From positions 186,001 to 250,000 of the forward strand of contig LIHN01000018.1 of NCBI GenBank assembly GCA_001314545.1: a stretch of DNA of 64,000 nt. The letters run 5' to 3'. The stretch is from Bacteroidetes bacterium HLUCCA01. Its GTDB lineage: Bacteria; Bacteroidota; Rhodothermia; Balneolales; HLUCCA01. Each line of letters starts with the position of its first letter. Positions within the stretch are counted from its first letter, which is position 1. The notes below the pieces were generated by a model that was given only the letters and a program-made list of their open reading frames with translations, made no database searches and was not told where the DNA came from. This document shows, piece by piece, positions 53,520 through 61,936 of the stretch. The position numbers and the translations under genes are program-made.

Positions 53520-54962
53520 ATGAAATTCGATTACGATCTGATTATTCTGGGCAGCGGTCCTGCCGGTTTCTCAGCCGCAATGCAGGGAAGCAAATTCGAC
53601 AAAAAAGTACTCATGGTGGAGGCCAACGAACATCATCTTGGCGGGTCATGGATTAACGCCGGAACCGTTCCCAGCAAGGCCCTCAGAGAGGCCGCCATGA
53701 ACATCCACAAGTTTACCCGGCAATTCGGTGATGTGAATCACAAAAAAGCCCACGAGCAATTTCAGATGGGGGAACTGCTTGCGTTGAAAAACCGTGTTGT
53801 CAGTCATGAAAACAGCGAAATAAAACGCAATCTCGTTAAAAATGAGATCACAACCCTCAGAGGGTATGGTCGCATCCTGGATCCGCATACCATAGAAGTT
53901 ATTGACCCGATTGAGTCCAAGCGCACCTACACCGCAGAAAATATTCTCATTTCTACCGGCAGCACAGCAAGTCACCCGGACAATTTCATTATTGATCACC
54001 GTACCGTGCTGGATATTACCACCGTACTGGATATGGAGCATATCCCACGCCGGCTGGTGGTAGTTGGATCCGGAGTTCAGGCAATCGAATATGCCACGAT
54101 TTTCGCCTCCATGGGTACCAAAGTCACAATGCTGAATCCGGCCTCTGACTACCTTACCTTTCTGGATCACGAAATCCGGGCTGTACTCGATGACAGCTTT
54201 TCCAGGTTCCGGATCAACGTCTTCAATAATGCAAAAATCACCAAGGTAGGCAAGAATGACCTGAGAAATTGCACCGAGGTTCACTTCACCACCAAAGGCG
54301 AGGAAAAACGCGTTATTGAAACCGAACAAGTACTCTATTTCGGCGGCCGAACTCCCAATACATCGAAAATCGGGCTCGAAAACCTGAAAATTCAGACTGA
54401 TGCCAAAGGGCATATTCCCGTTGATGAAGAGTATCGTACCAAAGTCAAAAGCGTCTATGCCGCCGGCGATGTCGTGGGCTACCCCGAACTGGCTTCCGCA
54501 TCTTTCTCACAAGGTCGACTCGCCGTCTGTCATATGTTTGACATCCCTGCCGCTGAAATGGGACAAACCATGCCATTCAGTATTTACTCCATTCCGGAAA
54601 TGTCAAGTGTAGGCCTCACAGAAAACGAGGCCACCGCCGAAGGCTACGATGTTACTGTTGGGAGAGCCTATTACGGTAACCTGACCAAAGCTACGATCAG
54701 TAACAGCACCCAGGGTATTCTCAAACTTGTCTTTGAAACCGGTACGTTTCGTCTGCTGGGAGTCCATATTATTGGCGACCAGGCCTGCGAAATCGTCCAT
54801 ATCGGTCAGGCTGTGATTGCCCTGAAAGGTGATGTGCGCTATTTCATCAGCCACATGATGAATTATCCCACCTATGCCGAGGCCTACCGGATTGCCGCCT
54901 TTAATGGTGTAAACCGTGTCTACAAGGCCGGTGTTAAGTACCGCAGTATTCTGGAGCGTTAA
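53520..54962 (+). CDS. sthA: Soluble pyridine nucleotide transhydrogenase-type flavoprotein
   Basis: A FAD-dependent class I disulfide-reductase fold protein of 480 residues. It starts FDYDLIILGSGPAGFSAAMQ. The segment SWINAGTVPSKALREAAMNI replaces the redox CxxxxC by non-cysteine residues, which is the mark of SthA and not of lipoamide dehydrogenase or glutathione reductase. The second nucleotide loop is LVVVGSGVQAIEYATIFASMG near residue 180, and VYAAGDVVGYPELASASFSQG marks the FAD site. It equilibrates NADH and NADPH pools. ATG 53520 is chosen by homology; the frame extends 23 codons further upstream but that part has no similarity. It stands apart from its neighbours. Confidence 0.88.
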   Translation: MKFDYDLIILGSGPAGFSAAMQGSKFDKKVLMVEANEHHLGGSWINAGTVPSKALREAAMNIHKFTRQFGDVNHKKAHEQFQMGELLALKNRVVSHENSEIKRNLVKNEITTLRGYGRILDPHTIEVIDPIESKRTYTAENILISTGSTASHPDNFIIDHRTVLDITTVLDMEHIPRRLVVVGSGVQAIEYATIFASMGTKVTMLNPASDYLTFLDHEIRAVLDDSFSRFRINVFNNAKITKVGKNDLRNCTEVHFTTKGEEKRVIETEQVLYFGGRTPNTSKIGLENLKIQTDAKGHIPVDEEYRTKVKSVYAAGDVVGYPELASASFSQGRLAVCHMFDIPAAEMGQTMPFSIYSIPEMSSVGLTENEATAEGYDVTVGRAYYGNLTKATISNSTQGILKLVFETGTFRLLGVHIIGDQACEIVHIGQAVIALKGDVRYFISHMMNYPTYAEAYRIAAFNGVNRVYKAGVKYRSILER

Positions 54963-55107
54963 CCCGTCGTTTCAGGTCCTCACCGCACGGTTATCCCGTA
55001 CAGTACGCAGTGGCGTATACCTATGCACACTGTGACCTGACGGATAATCCGTTCGTGGTAACTGCGGTCAGCGTTGTTGCCAACACGACCAAAGAACCTG
55101 CAAAGCC

Positions 55108-56895
55108 TTATTTTTTGAGCAGGTTGATTCCGGGTTTAAGCTGAATATGCAGCTCATCCAGCTGTCGTGGGTCTACTACGTCAGGACTGTTATCCATCGT
55201 GCTTTGCGCCCGCTGGTTTTTGGGAAATGCGATGACGTCACGAAGGCTTCGCGATCCGGTCAGCAGCATAACGATGCGGTCCAGTCCGAAGGCAATCCCC
55301 CCGTGCGGAGGAGCTCCGAAACGGAATGCATCCAGCAGAAAACCAAATTTTTCACGAGCTTCCTCCTCTCCGATGCCCAACAGCTCGAACATACGTTCCT
55401 GGAGCTTACGGTCGTGTATACGGATGGACCCCCCCCCAATTTCATTACCGTTCATAACCATGTCATACGCACGGGAACGTACCTTACCCGGTTCGGTGTC
55501 CATCAGGGCGATATCCTGTGGCAACGGCGATGTAAAAGGGTGATGCATGGCTACATAGCGACCTTCCTCGGCATCGTACTCGAGCAACGGAAACTCAGTT
55601 ACCCAAAGCAGTGCGTGTTTGGAAGTATCAATTAAATCGTACTCCTGGCCCATGATCAGGCGCATCTGCCCCAGCTGAGCATAGACATCGGGAGCGGAGC
55701 CCGCCAGAACGAGTATGAGATCGCCTTTGGCAGCACCTGCACGTTCGGTCATGGCTACGGTGGTTTCCTGACTGACAAATTTACCTACACTGGAGTAAAC
55801 CTCGTCTTCATTGTTTTTGATGTAAATCAGTCCGCTGGCACCGGCTTCATCAATGGCACGTTTGGTCAGCCTGTCCATCACACCCCGACCCAAATGACCA
55901 TGACCCGGCACCTTGAATCCAATCACGGCACCGCCGTCAGCAACGGTCTTGGCAAAAACACGGAACTCGGATTTTGCAACGATGTCTGAAAAATCAACAA
56001 ATTCCAGGCCGAAACGCAGGTCAGGTTTGTCGGATCCGTACGTTTTCATGGCATGATCGTACGTCATGCGTGGAATGGGGGTCTGTAAATCATAACCGTG
56101 TACTTCTGCAAGTATGGATTTCATCATACCTTCAGCCATCTGGTATATGCTTTCCTCGTCCACAAAAGACATCTCAACGTCTATCTGGGTAAACTCGGGC
56201 TGGCGGTCGGCCCGGAGGTCTTCATCCCGGAAACACTTTACAATCTGAAAGTAGCGGTCCATGCCGGATACCATGAGCAGCTGCTTGTAGGTCTGCGGAC
56301 TTTGAGGTAAGGCATAAAAAGAACCGGGATTCACCCTGCTGGGCACCAGATAATCGCGGGCACCTTCCGGAGTTGATCGCATCAGAACCGGTGTTTCAAT
56401 TTCGGCGAACTGGTGTTCATCGAAATAGCGGCGTACCACCTGGGCTACTTTAGAGCGTACCAGCAGATTTCGCTGCATCTGCGGTCTTCGCAGGTCCAGG
56501 TACCGGTATTTCAGCCGTACATCTTCATTTGTTTTGATATCATCTTCAATTTCGAACGGCGGTGTATCCGCACCGCTGTAAATCTGCAGCGACTCAACCC
56601 GCACTTCTATCTCACCAGTGGCCATTTTCGGATTAATATTAACCTCATCACGGTCACGAACCACACCCTGAATCCCAATAACATGCTCGCTGCGGAGGGA
56701 ATCGGCAAGCTGATGTGATTCCGGATTGTCCTGAGGTGAAAAAACGACCTGAGTTTTACCGTAACGATCGCGCAAATCAATAAAAATTACCCCGCCGAGG
56801 TCGCGCCGGGTATCAACCCAACCGTTTAATATGACCTGTTGGCCGGATTCAGCCGAAGAAAGTTCGCCGCAAGTGTGAGTTCGTTTGAGCAACAT
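55108..56895 (-). CDS. aspS: Aspartyl-tRNA synthetase
   Basis: A class II synthetase of 595 residues that charges tRNA with aspartate. The N-terminal OB fold has VILNGWVDTRRDLGG and VIFIDLRDRYGKTQVVF. Motif 2 region FRDEDLRADRQPEFTQIDVE is near 215. The bacterial GAD insertion lies between about 290 and 420 (ADGGAVIGFKVPGHG). Motif 3 GIAFGLDRIVMLL is near 530, followed by DVIAFPKNQRAQSTMDNSPD. The ATG at 56895 is chosen; a TTG five codons upstream is possible. Whether it also charges tRNA-Asn cannot be told from the sequence. No terminator was found beyond its stop. Confidence 0.97.
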   Translation of the reverse strand: MLLKRTHTCGELSSAESGQQVILNGWVDTRRDLGGVIFIDLRDRYGKTQVVFSPQDNPESHQLADSLRSEHVIGIQGVVRDRDEVNINPKMATGEIEVRVESLQIYSGADTPPFEIEDDIKTNEDVRLKYRYLDLRRPQMQRNLLVRSKVAQVVRRYFDEHQFAEIETPVLMRSTPEGARDYLVPSRVNPGSFYALPQSPQTYKQLLMVSGMDRYFQIVKCFRDEDLRADRQPEFTQIDVEMSFVDEESIYQMAEGMMKSILAEVHGYDLQTPIPRMTYDHAMKTYGSDKPDLRFGLEFVDFSDIVAKSEFRVFAKTVADGGAVIGFKVPGHGHLGRGVMDRLTKRAIDEAGASGLIYIKNNEDEVYSSVGKFVSQETTVAMTERAGAAKGDLILVLAGSAPDVYAQLGQMRLIMGQEYDLIDTSKHALLWVTEFPLLEYDAEEGRYVAMHHPFTSPLPQDIALMDTEPGKVRSRAYDMVMNGNEIGGGSIRIHDRKLQERMFELLGIGEEEAREKFGFLLDAFRFGAPPHGGIAFGLDRIVMLLTGSRSLRDVIAFPKNQRAQSTMDNSPDVVDPRQLDELHIQLKPGINLLKK

Positions 56896-57191
56896 GGAGT
56901 AAATATTCAATTGGTACTGCAGTCATCCCCCCGGCCCGGATGCATTAACAACGATCCTGCCGGTTTTAGCCGCGCCGTATTTGCATCGGCGGATGTAATC
57001 TGCAAATGATGGATATCCCTGAACAAAAGAACATCGAAAATACACAATCTTTTCACCAATCTCCGCAAAAGAAATCGTTCTACAGACACGATTATTCCGG
57101 GATTGACTCCGTCGCAGGTCCGTTCAGTTGTGCAAAGAATACAGTATATTAGCCCAATCCAAAGGCAACCCTCCTGTGAATAAAATCGGTC

Positions 57192-58280
57192 ATGAAAAAA
57201 ACGGATTACCTTTCCGACGTGATGCATCAGGGCGACCTGTTCCGCCAGTTTATGAGCAAATCGCCGGTTAATCTGGCCATGCTGGATACCGGTATGAACT
57301 ATCTGCTCGCCAGTGAACGATGGATTCAGGAAATGGCCTCAGGCGAGGGAAACCTGGTTGGCCGTAATCACTATGATGTGATTAAAAATCAACCGGCCCA
57401 CTGGCGTGAGGCTTACGAGCGGGCACTGACCGGTCACAGTGAAAAATTTGAACAGGATATTTTTATCCGCCCCGACGGCAAGCTGGACTGGATACGATGG
57501 GAAGTTTCCCCCTGGTACAATCCTTCCAACACCATCGGAGGGGTAATCATTTTCGTGGAAATGATTACCCAGCGCAAAAAAGTTGACGAAATCAGCAACA
57601 GGCTTATAGAGCAGCGCTCACGCATGGCGGCCAAGGTTGAAACCATTGAGGAGGAGCGTCGCAATATAGCCCGGGAACTGCATGACGGACTCGGGCAGCT
57701 GCTCACTGCTGCCCATTTGAACCTGGATCTGGGCGAACAGAATGTTCATAAAAATCCAGACAAGGCCCGGGAAGACATCCGGCGTGCCAAAGAACTCATC
57801 ACTACCACCATCCGTGAAGTCCGGAATATCTCTCAAAATCTTCGTCCCGCTGTATTGGATGATTTCGGACTGGTTCCGGCGATTCGCAATCTGTGTGATG
57901 AGTTCTACCGGACCGGTACGCTGGACGTGCAGTTTTCTGAGTACGAGATGCAGGACCATTACAGTCCGGCCATAGAGATTGTCGTCTTCCGGGTATGTCA
58001 GGAAGCGTTGAATAATATTGTCAGGCACGCGGGTGCCAGCGAGGCCAGCATCGATTTGTACAACCGCGAGTCGCACATACTCATCGTAATTCAGGATAAC
58101 GGTCAGGGGTTTGAGCCGGCCCGTATTTCACAGTCGGGCACCGGCAGCGGACTGATAAACATCAAGGAGCGGGTAGAACTGCTGGGAGGCAACATTCAGA
58201 TTGAATCTCAGCTTAATGAGGGTACTGAAATAATCATAGAAATCCCGCTGAAAAGCGTTCAGGATCAACCCATAGTATAG
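57192..58280 (+). CDS. PAS-containing NarX/DesK-type histidine kinase
   Basis: A cytosolic histidine kinase of 362 residues without membrane helices. A PAS domain covers about 15-130 (LVGRNHYDVIKNQPAHWREA, DIFIRPDGKLDWIRWEVSPW), ending at the linker MITQRKKVDEIS. The HisKA_3 domain has EEERRNIARELHDGLGQLLT with the phospho-acceptor H164. The ATPase domain has CQEALNNIVRHAGAS (N box), VIQDNGQGFEPARIS and GSGLINIKERVELLGG. The response regulator gene starts 6 bases after its stop. The signal is unknown; PAS suggests redox or small ligand sensing. Confidence 0.93.
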   Translation: MKKTDYLSDVMHQGDLFRQFMSKSPVNLAMLDTGMNYLLASERWIQEMASGEGNLVGRNHYDVIKNQPAHWREAYERALTGHSEKFEQDIFIRPDGKLDWIRWEVSPWYNPSNTIGGVIIFVEMITQRKKVDEISNRLIEQRSRMAAKVETIEEERRNIARELHDGLGQLLTAAHLNLDLGEQNVHKNPDKAREDIRRAKELITTTIREVRNISQNLRPAVLDDFGLVPAIRNLCDEFYRTGTLDVQFSEYEMQDHYSPAIEIVVFRVCQEALNNIVRHAGASEASIDLYNRESHILIVIQDNGQGFEPARISQSGTGSGLINIKERVELLGGNIQIESQLNEGTEIIIEIPLKSVQDQPIV

Positions 58281-58286
58281 ATAGAT

Positions 58287-58946
58287 ATGAGCAAAATAAG
58301 GGTTCTGGTAGCAGACGATCATGATATTGTTCGATTTGGTATCTGTTCGGCGCTGAAGACATCCGCAGATGTTGAAGTCATTGGTGAGGCCTCTACCGGG
58401 AAGCAGGCCGCCGCCATGTATGAGTCGCTCAAGCCCGATGTGGTACTGCTGGATATTTCCATGCCTGATATGAACGGTATTGAAGCCACACGTGCTATCA
58501 TTAAAGAGCACCCGGGTGCGCAGATTCTCATCTTGACCATGCATTTGAACGAGGAATACCTCAACCAGGTCATCAATGCAGGCGCACTGGGTTATTTGCT
58601 GAAAAATGCCGACATCGAGGAGATGCTCAGCGGCGTTCGTATGGTAGCTGACGGCAAACAGGTTTTCAGCAACGAAATTGCCCGGCTCATGACCGAAAAA
58701 TACATCCGGTCGGCACAGGGCTCAAACGATCATAAACCGGTAAATTCGCCCCGGCTCACCCGTCGAGAGAAAGAAATCCTGCAAAAGATTGCTGAAGGCA
58801 AAACCAGTCAGGAAATTGCTGAAATCCTGTTCATATCTCCCCGGACTGTCGATACGCATCGTGCTAACCTGATTCAGAAACTCGGCGTAAAAAACTCAGC
58901 CGGACTTGTTCGCTATGCTATTGAAAAAAATCTACTTAGCGACTGA
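58287..58946 (+). CDS. NarL/FixJ-type response regulator
   Basis: A 219-residue regulator. The receiver has VADDHDIVRFG, the phospho-acceptor D56 in VVLLDISMPDMNGIEA and the lysine in GALGYLLKNADIEEML. The C-terminal LuxR-type HTH has LTRREKEILQKIAEGKTSQE and IAEILFISPRTVDTHRANLI. It is the partner of the kinase at 57192-58280. Two inverted repeats and a terminator lie downstream (58982-59132). Confidence 0.95.
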   Translation: MSKIRVLVADDHDIVRFGICSALKTSADVEVIGEASTGKQAAAMYESLKPDVVLLDISMPDMNGIEATRAIIKEHPGAQILILTMHLNEEYLNQVINAGALGYLLKNADIEEMLSGVRMVADGKQVFSNEIARLMTEKYIRSAQGSNDHKPVNSPRLTRREKEILQKIAEGKTSQEIAEILFISPRTVDTHRANLIQKLGVKNSAGLVRYAIEKNLLSD

Positions 58947-58981
58947 AATATCCGCCCTGCCCCCTCTTTTTAGCTTCGTTA

Positions 58982-59001
58982 TCTACGTATAATTACGTAG
59001 A
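58982..59001. repeat. Perfect palindrome, 8-4-8
   Basis: TCTACGTA TAAT TACGTAGA is a perfect inverted repeat with 8-bp arms and a 4-base centre. It lies 36 bases after the response regulator stop. No T run follows, so it is not a terminator by itself. It could be a protein binding site or part of a structured 3' end. Confidence 0.6.
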
Positions 59002-59028
59002 AAGATTACGAAAATACCCCGATTGTTC

Positions 59029-59081
59029 CAGACGGCTGCATCCCGTAATATTGTCGCAGCAAATGGGGTAATAGCCGTCTG
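59029..59081 (+). ncRNA. Possible structured 3' RNA element
   Basis: CAGACGGCT at 59029-59037 pairs with AGCCGTCTG at 59073-59081. Inside, ATCCC (59040-59044) can pair with GGGGT (59065-59069). With the terminator at 59094-59132 this makes a compact structured stretch that could be a small RNA or a 3' untranslated element of the regulator mRNA. It matches no family I can name, so the call is tentative. Confidence 0.3.
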
Positions 59082-59093
59082 TAGATGATAAAC

Positions 59094-59132
59094 AGGCACG
59101 CCTTCTCTGAAAGGAAGGGGTGCCTTTTTTTA
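59094..59132 (+). terminator. Terminator of the NarL-type pair
   Basis: GGCACGCCTTC (59095-59105) pairs with GAAGGGGTGCC (59114-59124), with one mismatch, and is followed by seven T. It is a strong intrinsic terminator 148 bases after the regulator stop. The following 250 bases (59133-59382) hold no gene or motif that can be supported. Confidence 0.9.
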
Positions 59133-59382
59133 TGCCCCGGGATTTCCTCCACCGGAAAGATGGCCGGCAGCGGTTTTTCTATCATCATACCCGTCCATAC
59201 GCACTCCTCCCAAACTCCCGCAGAGCCGCATAAGAACCATGGGCCGAAGAGCCAGGCCCGGAAGGTATCGCCCCACAGGTGTACCAGCACACGATGCTAT
59301 CAGTCCGCAGTTTCACCAAATCGCAACGGCGTCAAACACGATGGAGTCAGAATGGGTGGTACCAACCTACGGGTTGTGCCAA

Positions 59383-59414
59383 CAAAAAAGGCCTGTCAGT
59401 GAAGCTGACAAGCC
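59383..59414 (-). terminator. Terminator after tRNA-Met
   Basis: On the minus strand GGCTTGTCAG and CTGACAGGCC form a 10-bp stem with one G-U and a five-base loop, followed by seven T. It begins four bases beyond the 3' end of the tRNA gene. Confidence 0.9.
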
Positions 59415-59417
59415 TTG

Positions 59418-59491
59418 TAGCGTGGGGCGGGATCGAACCGCCGACCTCCGGGTTATGAATCCGACGCTCTAACCACCTGAGCTACCACGCC
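59418..59491 (-). tRNA. tRNA-Met (anticodon CAU)
   Basis: A 74-base cloverleaf on the minus strand. The acceptor arm is GGCGTGG with CCACGCT (first pair G-U) and the D arm GCTC/GAGC. The anticodon loop is TTCATAA with CAT, and the T arm is GGCGG TTCGATC CCGCC. The discriminator is A and CCA is not encoded (CAAGG follows). The G1-U72 pair and A73 fit elongator Met better than initiator, which lacks a 1-72 pair but has GGG/CCC in the anticodon stem; this stem does not. tRNA-Ile2 (lysidine) with the same anticodon cannot be fully excluded. The anticodon stem has an A-C pair next to the loop. Confidence 0.93.
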
Positions 59492-59684
59492 GTTTTTTGC
59501 AAGACTCCAAATATACGCACATTGCCCTATGAAATAAATGGTATTTATCATTTTTTTCGGGTCCGCTCAGCAGTTCCCTTCAAAAAGTTGTATTTTGGCG
59601 AACCTGCAAGGGAGCGATGTCACCGGCACAATCCTCCAACTCCACGCTGCCCTGCACAACAACGATCTGGATGAACAAACCGAT

Positions 59685-61157
59685 ATGGCAAAAAACATTA
59701 CATCGCAGGAAAAAGATTATTCACAATGGTATCTGGACATCATACGTGAGGCAAAGCTCGCCCAGCACTCTCCGGTACGCGGGTGCATGGTCATCCGGCC
59801 AAACGGATATGCCCTGTGGGAAAACATGAAGGCCGAGCTGGATCGCATGTTCAAGGAAACCGGTCATGAAAACGCCTATTTCCCGTTGTTTATCCCCAAA
59901 TCGTTTCTTTCGAAGGAAGCCCAGCATGTTGAAGGTTTCGCCAAAGAATGTGCCGTGATCACCCACTCGCGTCTGATCAATTCAGACAACGGCGTTGACG
60001 TAGATCCCGACTCGCGGCTGGAAGAAGAACTCATCGTGCGTCCAACCTCTGAAACCATCATCTGGGACACCTACCGCGACTGGATACAATCCTACCGCGA
60101 CTTACCCATCCTGGTGAATCAATGGGCCAATGTAGTACGATGGGAAATGCGGACCCGGCTTTTCCTGCGCACCATGGAGTTTCTATGGCAGGAAGGACAC
60201 ACCGCGCATGCCACCCGCCAGGAAGCGGAAGAAGAAACCCGCCGAATGCTGGAGGTATACAAAACCTTCGCTCAGGATTTTATGGCCATGCCGGTAATAA
60301 CCGGTGTCAAAACCGAAAGTGAGCGATTTGCCGGTGCCGAAGACACCTATTGTATTGAAGCACTGATGCAGGACGGGAAGGCGCTGCAGGCAGGAACATC
60401 CCACTTTCTGGGGCAGAATTTCGCCAAAGCCTTCAACGTTACGTTTCAGGACAGTGACGGGCAACTCAAGCACGTCTGGGCTACCAGCTGGGGCGTATCT
60501 ACACGGCTGATCGGCGGATTGATCATGACCCACTCTGACGACCATGGCCTGGTACTTCCGCCAAGACTTGCGCCTACCCAGGTGGTCATTGTACCCATCT
60601 GGAAAAATGAGGATGAACGCAGCACAGTACTCAGCTACATAGCACCAATCCGTGCAGCGTTGCTTGCGCAGGGCGTACGCGTGAAACTGGATGACCGGGA
60701 CAACCTGAAACCGGGCTGGAAATTCACACAGTATGAGATAGAGGGGGTTCCGCTACGTATTGCTGTTGGTCCCCGTGACGCACAAAGCGGCAATGCAGAA
60801 CTGGCGCGAAGAGATACACGGGAAAAATCCATCGTCCCCAGTGCCGGACTTGCTCAGCAGATTCCCGGTCTGCTTGAAGAAATCCAGTCATCCCTTTTCA
60901 ACAAAGCCCTCGAACGCACGCAGCAAGGTACCCACGTGGCCGCCACCTACCAGGAGTTCAGGCAAATTCTGGATGAAAAAGGCGGATTTGTATACGCTCA
61001 CTGGGACGGCACGGCGGAAACCGAAGCACAAATTAAAGAAGAAACCAAGGCAACCGTGCGATGTATTCCCTTTGACAATCCCCATGACACCCCGGGTGAA
61101 TGCATGGTTACCGGGAAACCATCCCCCCGAATGGTCTTGTTTGCACGTGCTTATTGA
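59685..61157 (+). CDS. proS: Prolyl-tRNA synthetase, archaeal/eukaryotic type
   Basis: A class II synthetase of 490 residues of the short (type 3) ProRS without the bacterial editing insertion. It opens [20 protein letters not shown] and contains [51 protein letters not shown] (motif 2 region), [20 protein letters not shown] and [15 protein letters not shown] follow. The class-specific [21 protein letters not shown] precedes the anticodon-binding domain, read here in two parts ([25 protein letters not shown]). It ends in a Y (LFARAY), typical for this type. The start at 59685 is the family start; the frame is open 49 codons upstream without similarity. Confidence 0.95.
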   Translation: MAKNITSQEKDYSQWYLDIIREAKLAQHSPVRGCMVIRPNGYALWENMKAELDRMFKETGHENAYFPLFIPKSFLSKEAQHVEGFAKECAVITHSRLINSDNGVDVDPDSRLEEELIVRPTSETIIWDTYRDWIQSYRDLPILVNQWANVVRWEMRTRLFLRTMEFLWQEGHTAHATRQEAEEETRRMLEVYKTFAQDFMAMPVITGVKTESERFAGAEDTYCIEALMQDGKALQAGTSHFLGQNFAKAFNVTFQDSDGQLKHVWATSWGVSTRLIGGLIMTHSDDHGLVLPPRLAPTQVVIVPIWKNEDERSTVLSYIAPIRAALLAQGVRVKLDDRDNLKPGWKFTQYEIEGVPLRIAVGPRDAQSGNAELARRDTREKSIVPSAGLAQQIPGLLEEIQSSLFNKALERTQQGTHVAATYQEFRQILDEKGGFVYAHWDGTAETEAQIKEETKATVRCIPFDNPHDTPGECMVTGKPSPRMVLFARAY

Positions 61158-61249
61158 TGGATTAACGTACGCGACGATATCTCACCCGGCGTCCTGACCG
61201 GATACCACCGGTACCGTAGCTTAGCTGATAAACCTTAAACCTGTGTCTC

Positions 61250-61924
61250 ATGCCATCAACGCCTCAGCGTCAGCGTCTGGCCCGCGTGATAACGAACACC
61301 CTGAATCCGCTGGTGCTGCCCGTGGTATTGTTCAGTTACGCAGCGTCACGCCTCGAGGCCGACGGCCGGACAATATTCCTGGTTATTGCTACCGGAATCA
61401 TCTTCTACTCCATTATTCCCCTGCTGATACTACTGTCAATGCGTCGCAACCGGCGAATTGACACCATGGAAGTTGAACGAAGAGAGCTTCGGCTGCGCCC
61501 CTTTATTTACGGCATCCTCTCCATGCTCACCGGTGCTACCCTGTTTACCCTGTTGGGTTTCAAAAACGGAGAGGCCTACCAGGCCCTGGGCATGATTCCC
61601 ATCGTCAATGCCATGCTTGCTGCATTTATCACACTGCGTTGGAAGATCAGTGTTCACGCCATCAGCGTGACGACAGCAGCCGTTACGATGTGGTACCTTT
61701 CCGGACCACTGGTTTTGTCGTGGCCACCCATAACTCTGATGAGCATACTTTCAGCCTTCTTACTGAGTGCAACCATCGTACTGGTACAGTGGTCGCGCGT
61801 TGTATTGAACTACCACACTCCCGGACAGGTAGCTGCCGGTTGTATATTGGCCGCTGGAATGACCGTATTACAGCTGTATGTATACTTCCCCGAGGTCCCC
61901 TTGCGTTACTTCGTTACACTCTAA
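61250..61924 (+). CDS. PAP2-like membrane protein
   Basis: A polytopic inner-membrane protein of 224 residues with about six helices. The phosphatase signature is degenerate: WKISVHAISVTTA recalls motif 2 (PSGHA) and SRVVLNYHTPGQVAAGCILA recalls motif 3 (SRxxxxxHxxxDvxaG). RRELRLRPFIYGI may stand for motif 1. Relatives are annotated as phosphatase PAP2 family proteins in Bacteroidota. Lipid phosphate or undecaprenyl-pyrophosphate activity is possible but the altered motifs make it unsure. It is followed after 12 bases by the NAD(P)HX repair gene. Confidence 0.7.
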   Translation: MPSTPQRQRLARVITNTLNPLVLPVVLFSYAASRLEADGRTIFLVIATGIIFYSIIPLLILLSMRRNRRIDTMEVERRELRLRPFIYGILSMLTGATLFTLLGFKNGEAYQALGMIPIVNAMLAAFITLRWKISVHAISVTTAAVTMWYLSGPLVLSWPPITLMSILSAFLLSATIVLVQWSRVVLNYHTPGQVAAGCILAAGMTVLQLYVYFPEVPLRYFVTL

Positions 61925-61936
61925 CGGTTTAACCCG

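Noticed and set aside
59538-59684. 49-codon upstream extension of proS
   Set aside because: Type 3 ProRS proteins begin near the [12 protein letters not shown] sequence; the extension is unlike them and includes likely promoter sequence.
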